Assembly (NCBI GenBank): GCA_964613585.1
Contig: CAZTHL010000125.1
Location: forward strand, 1-8,504
Direction of reading: 5' to 3'
Source: CAZTHL01 sp964613585
GTDB taxonomy: Bacteria; Pseudomonadota; Alphaproteobacteria; DSM-16000; Inquilinaceae
Length of the DNA: 8,504 nucleotides
The notes under the pieces are model-generated. The model was not told the DNA's origin. It made no database searches and saw nothing but the letters and a program-made list of their open reading frames with translations. The translations under genes and the position numbers were made by a program. Positions 5,278 to 8,504 of the stretch are shown here, piece after piece (positions within the stretch are counted from its first letter, which is position 1; each line of letters begins with the position of its first letter).

Positions 5278-8095
5278 GGCCCACCCTGCTCGATACCGGG
5301 CTTCCGGAGGGGCCGGAGATCTGGCTTGGCTTCTTGCACTGTGACGGATTATCGCTCGCGCGCCAGTCGGCGACGCGCACCAGCGCTTCAAGCCAGGCCA
5401 GCGCGAACGGGCCGAGATGATGGGGTTCATTCTCGGGAACCACGATAGGTGTCGACGCGGTTTGCGATGGACAGCGCCACGGCCCCAAAAGGTCCGCCAC
5501 GAGTCCGGTCCAGCCATGGCCGGTCAGCAAAAAGCCGTCATCGGTCCACTCGCCCTCCGCCCCGTCCACGGCGATGCTGAAATCCATCGGCCAGGTCTCG
5601 TCGCCCGACGCCAAGGCGGCGGAGTCCGGGCGCACGCCGAACACGTCGTCTCCCTCATGCTTGATGGAGCGCAGCACGGTGCGCACCTTCCCGTGGTGCG
5701 CGGCCACGAGGTAGACCGCGAGCGCGGAGTATGAGGCGGCCCCGTCCTGGTAGCGGTGCCACATGGCGAGCGCCGAGGCCGCCTCGTGCCGCAGGCCCGG
5801 CCGGAACGCTTCGTGTACGGCCTTCTTTACGCCGTCGAGCTGGCGGACTTGCTCAAGCTTGTCGCGCTTCAGTTTCCGGTCCAACGCCCACCGGAGCCCA
5901 ACGGCTTGCCCGTTCCTGTCTTGCTTTGGAGCAAGCGCCAGCGCCCCCGGCGATGCTTGCTCAATGACCGCCTGAATGCCGTTGTTCACGTCGGCGGGTT
6001 CGACACGCAGGACATAAGGGGCTTTCGCCCACGGGCCGTTGCCGATCACGCCGCCGGCGGGCAGCGCCGCCTGCCAGTCCCGATGCAGCTTGCCCAGATC
6101 ATGCAGCCCGGCGCCTTCAATCACCGCGGTGCGATGCGGTTCTCCCAAACCAATTTCGTCGCAGAGTTTCTGCGCCTCGCTGCGGGCATCCGCCAAGTGT
6201 GTACTAACGGGCGCCCAATAGCCGACAAAAACCCGCTCGTCCCTCTGAAGAGCGCCTCCCGGCCCCGGTGGCGGGAGATCTTGGAGCTTGTTTTCCGCCT
6301 TGCCCGTCCACCCTAATTCAGCACTGTAACTGCCGACGCCAGCGTGCAGCATCACCACCATGCCCGGCGTCAGCTCGTTCACGGCGCGGCTTTCCCAACG
6401 TTCGTCCCTGGAGTTCCAGTTCCAGGCCCGTGCGCCTTTGCGGTTTTTGAGCGCGTCGCGAAGGCGATTGACCGAGACCTGGCAGCCTTCCTCTCGCGGA
6501 TCGAAGACCGGTCCATCGAGCTCGTCACCCACAGGCGGAGCCTCGCCGGACCAGTCGCGCCAGAACACGGTCACATCGGCGTCGGGATCGTCGCCGCGCA
6601 CGAACCGGCTGACGTCGGTGAAACCGCCATGCATGTCCGGCTCGGTCGAGAACAGGCCGTGCACGTCCAGCGCACGAGGATGCGGCTCGAGCGGGGGCTT
6701 CAGCGTGCGCTCGAGGACCTCGCCGTTCTCGTCCTTGACGTCCTTCAGCTTGGCGACCGCCTGGGCAAAAGGCTCGCGCGTGGGAGGCTTCGTCAGAGCG
6801 TTGAGGAGCACCTTCGCATCCTTGAGCGCTTGCTCGCGGTAGGGGCCGACCCAGCTCTCTCCGCCATGCTTCCACGTCAAGGCTTTCCTTTCGGACGCCG
6901 TAAGCTCCCAGACACGGGCCTCCGCCTCGTTGTCGCGCCCGTCGCGGTTGAGCCGGCCGAGGCGCTGGATTATCGAGGGCCAAGGCGCGAGTTCCGACCA
7001 CAGACGATGCGCCGAGATGTCGATGCCGGCTTCAACCACCTGCGTGCTGACGCAGATCAGGCCGGAATCGCCTTCGAGCTGGCCGCTCGCGGCCTTCCGT
7101 CGCCCCGCCTCATACTCTGTGAGTTTTGCTTCCGCCGCCTGGCGGTCGCAGCCGCGAAACCGCGACGTCAGCAGAATCTTCGGCGGCCCGTCATCGCCGA
7201 GGGCGCGAAACACGTCCTGCGCCGCCTGCACCGTGTTGCAGATGACGAGCGTCAAGGTGCCTTCGGAATGCGCTTTGCGAGCATGAGCCGCGATTTGCTC
7301 ATGGAGAGGCCGCGCGTTCTTGCCGCTGCGGGGCTCGAACCACTCGACCGGACGGCGAGCGCCGCGGCGCCGCTTGAGCTCTTCCTTGGCAGCAGCAATC
7401 TTCTGGTCTTTGTCGAGCTCCGGGACGAAAGGCTCAAAGGCATCGAGGCCATCCGTTGTCCGGTCCGTCGTCTTCAGGAAGCTTGTGCCGATGGTCGCGC
7501 TCATCCATGTCGTGCGGCACGGTTTCAGCGAACAAAACCGCTTGAGCCGCATCCAGTCGAGCTGCGCCGTGGTCCAGAGGCCCGGGCCCATGAGTTGGAC
7601 CTCGTCCACGATCCAGCGGCAGTCCTGATTCAGCAGCCCGAAATGCACCGGCCAGTCGAAGCGGCTCATCGCGTAGCCGCGGTTCAAGGCGCGCGACAGT
7701 AGCTGGTCCTGCGTGCCGACGAGCACCCACGGCCGATCCGGCAGGCCGGCCCAGTCTTCGTCGATCGCACCACCCATGAGTTGATAGACGGGGATGTCTG
7801 GAAATCCGCGCTTCTCTTTGAGTGCCTTAAAGCAAGCCCTCAGGCGCTCGACAGTCTGGCGCACCAAGCTGCGCATCGGCAGGCAATAGACGAGGTGAAG
7901 CGGCTCGTCCTCTTTTTCCAGGATAAGCTTTCGCCAGGCCCAGGCGAGGACGGCGCCCTCCGTTTTGCCGAGCCCCGTCGGAATGGGAAGGACATCCGGC
8001 AGCCCGTCCGTGGCCACCTTGATCTGCCAGTCATAAGGGCCAAAGCCGGTCGAGGCTCGAAAGAACCCGGCGAAATCCGTCTCGTCTTCTGTCAT
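5267..8095 (-). CDS. cas3: type I-G Cas3, helicase with C-terminal HD nuclease
   Basis: This 942-residue protein is the Cas3 effector that unwinds and degrades target DNA once the crRNA complex has bound it. The superfamily 2 helicase comes first: a Q-like residue in YDWQ (21-24), Walker A PTGLGKT at 39-45, motif Ia around LPMRSLVRQ at 72-80, Walker B DEVQ at 164-167, SAT at 199-201, a motif IV-like segment at 281-299, motif V at about 349-360 and motif VI QRLGRLNRDGR at 377-387. The HD nuclease follows at about 630-910. Its candidate metal ligands are His633, His665-Asp666 (HDLGK), His770, His800-His801 and Asp910, the last in VADWRASD. All of these are intact. Helicase-then-HD is the opposite of the usual Cas3 order but is characteristic of type I-G. 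The ATG at 8095 has only a distant purine-rich stretch upstream (8120-8111). The stop overlaps the csx17 start by 11 bp. Confidence 0.95.
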   Translation of the reverse strand: MTEDETDFAGFFRASTGFGPYDWQIKVATDGLPDVLPIPTGLGKTEGAVLAWAWRKLILEKEDEPLHLVYCLPMRSLVRQTVERLRACFKALKEKRGFPDIPVYQLMGGAIDEDWAGLPDRPWVLVGTQDQLLSRALNRGYAMSRFDWPVHFGLLNQDCRWIVDEVQLMGPGLWTTAQLDWMRLKRFCSLKPCRTTWMSATIGTSFLKTTDRTTDGLDAFEPFVPELDKDQKIAAAKEELKRRRGARRPVEWFEPRSGKNARPLHEQIAAHARKAHSEGTLTLVICNTVQAAQDVFRALGDDGPPKILLTSRFRGCDRQAAEAKLTEYEAGRRKAASGQLEGDSGLICVSTQVVEAGIDISAHRLWSELAPWPSIIQRLGRLNRDGRDNEAEARVWELTASERKALTWKHGGESWVGPYREQALKDAKVLLNALTKPPTREPFAQAVAKLKDVKDENGEVLERTLKPPLEPHPRALDVHGLFSTEPDMHGGFTDVSRFVRGDDPDADVTVFWRDWSGEAPPVGDELDGPVFDPREEGCQVSVNRLRDALKNRKGARAWNWNSRDERWESRAVNELTPGMVVMLHAGVGSYSAELGWTGKAENKLQDLPPPGPGGALQRDERVFVGYWAPVSTHLADARSEAQKLCDEIGLGEPHRTAVIEGAGLHDLGKLHRDWQAALPAGGVIGNGPWAKAPYVLRVEPADVNNGIQAVIEQASPGALALAPKQDRNGQAVGLRWALDRKLKRDKLEQVRQLDGVKKAVHEAFRPGLRHEAASALAMWHRYQDGAASYSALAVYLVAAHHGKVRTVLRSIKHEGDDVFGVRPDSAALASGDETWPMDFSIAVDGAEGEWTDDGFLLTGHGWTGLVADLLGPWRCPSQTASTPIVVPENEPHHLGPFALAWLEALVRVADWRASDNPSQCKKPSQISGPSGSPVSSRVGHDD

Positions 8096-8150
8096 TGTGT
8101 CTGCAACCGACCTCTTTCTTGTAATATTCAGTTAAATTTGGTGGATCATC
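8096..8150 (-). promoter_or_regulatory. AT-rich gap upstream of cas3, candidate operon promoter
   Basis: This 55-bp gap between the vapC stop and the cas3 start is the only intergenic space upstream of the cas genes. It is strikingly AT-rich compared with the coding DNA around it, with AAATTT and AATATT clusters at about 8122-8139. The minus-strand TGAATATT could act as an extended -10-like element, matching the consensus hexamer at four of six positions. I see no convincing -35 box. The operon might instead be read through from vapC. A purine-rich AAGAAAGAGG at 8120-8111 is the only ribosome-like site, about 15 nt from the cas3 ATG. Confidence 0.3.
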
Positions 8151-8504
8151 TCACTTCAGTTCTTTCAAGTGCACGATTTTGTCCGACAGGTAGGGGTGTT
8201 TGCGCACGATGTCGTGGAAGCGCCGGTCGGCGGTGACGACGGGATATTGTTCCTGCACGGCAAGCGCGAGATAGACACAATCATAGATGGGATGGTCGAG
8301 GTCGATGGCGAGACGCCCCGCCGTAGCAGCGAGCTGGCGCATGGAGGCGGGGGTGCCGATCGGCGCTGCCCTCAGCACGCCGATGGCTTCCGCGAAATCC
8401 GCCGTGGTGATGTCGCCGCGGCGGCACATGACCCACAGTGCGTTGCTCGCCTCTGCAAACAGCAACTCCGGCGCGATCAACGTCAGCTCTCGTTCCAGCA
8501 AACC
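8151..8504 (-). CDS. vapC: VapC-like PIN-domain ribonuclease toxin, 5' end outside window
   Basis: The visible 117 residues fit the C-terminal four fifths of a VapC-type PIN-domain protein. In type II toxin-antitoxin pairs such a protein is a Mg-dependent ribonuclease, often cutting tRNA or rRNA, and is neutralised by a VapB antitoxin. Numbering from the first visible residue, three of the expected acidic residues are present: Glu18 (in LLFAEASNALW), Asp75 (in HPIYDCVYLALA) and Asp93 (in VVTADRRF). The first PIN aspartate would lie in the roughly 20-30 N-terminal residues beyond the right edge. The TTG codon at 8501 is in frame but is unlikely to be the true start. A VapB antitoxin gene would be expected immediately upstream, outside the window. 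The stop is 55 bp before cas3 on the same strand. It may be an independent stability module beside the CRISPR locus. Confidence 0.85.
   Translation of the reverse strand, partial: GLLERELTLIAPELLFAEASNALWVMCRRGDITTADFAEAIGVLRAAPIGTPASMRQLAATAGRLAIDLDHPIYDCVYLALAVQEQYPVVTADRRFHDIVRKHPYLSDKIVHLKELK

Noticed and set aside
5278..5517. An 80-codon N-terminal extension of csx17
   Set aside because: It lies inside the 3' part of cas3, is not Csx17-like, and the conserved LPGLSP motif sits near the N-terminus only if the start is at 5277.
6344..7702. A plus-strand open frame of 452 codons antisense to cas3
   Set aside because: It lies entirely within cas3, which has intact helicase motifs on the other strand. 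The translated texture is Arg/Ala-rich shadow sequence.

Overview
This window holds a compact, co-directional CRISPR-Cas interference operon of type I-G (formerly I-U), read right to left on the minus strand. In order of transcription the genes are cas3 (helicase followed by a C-terminal HD nuclease), csx17 (Cas8g large subunit), csb1 (Cas7g backbone) and csb2 (fused Cas5/Cas6-like RAMP protein). The four genes run from 8095 to 337 and are packed tightly: an 11-bp overlap, then a 12-bp gap, then a 3-bp gap. They were almost certainly co-transcribed. All four are full length with their main motifs intact, so the module looks functional.

Upstream of cas3, on the same strand and 55 bp away, is the 3' part of a VapC-like PIN-domain toxin gene that runs off the right edge. 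The short AT-rich gap between vapC and cas3 is the best place for an operon promoter.

Downstream of csb2 (positions 1-336) no recognisable cas4-cas1, cas2 or CRISPR array is seen. Instead there is about 255 bp of apparently non-coding sequence with several strong inverted repeats. It is followed by the first 27 codons of an open frame that leaves the window at the left edge and cannot be identified. In typical type I-G loci the cas4-cas1 fusion and cas2 follow csb2. Here they are either further left beyond the structured gap, or the adaptation module has been lost or replaced.

The DNA is uniformly GC-rich with strong G/C preference at codon third positions. Gene style is proteobacterial, plausibly alphaproteobacterial; this is an inference from composition and protein texture, not a firm assignment. 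GC richness also creates many long antisense open frames (one over 2 kb on the plus strand), which I treat as shadows. Working together, Csb2 would process crRNA and cap the complex, Csb1 would form the backbone on the crRNA, Csx17 would take the large-subunit role in target DNA recognition, and Cas3 would unwind and degrade the target.
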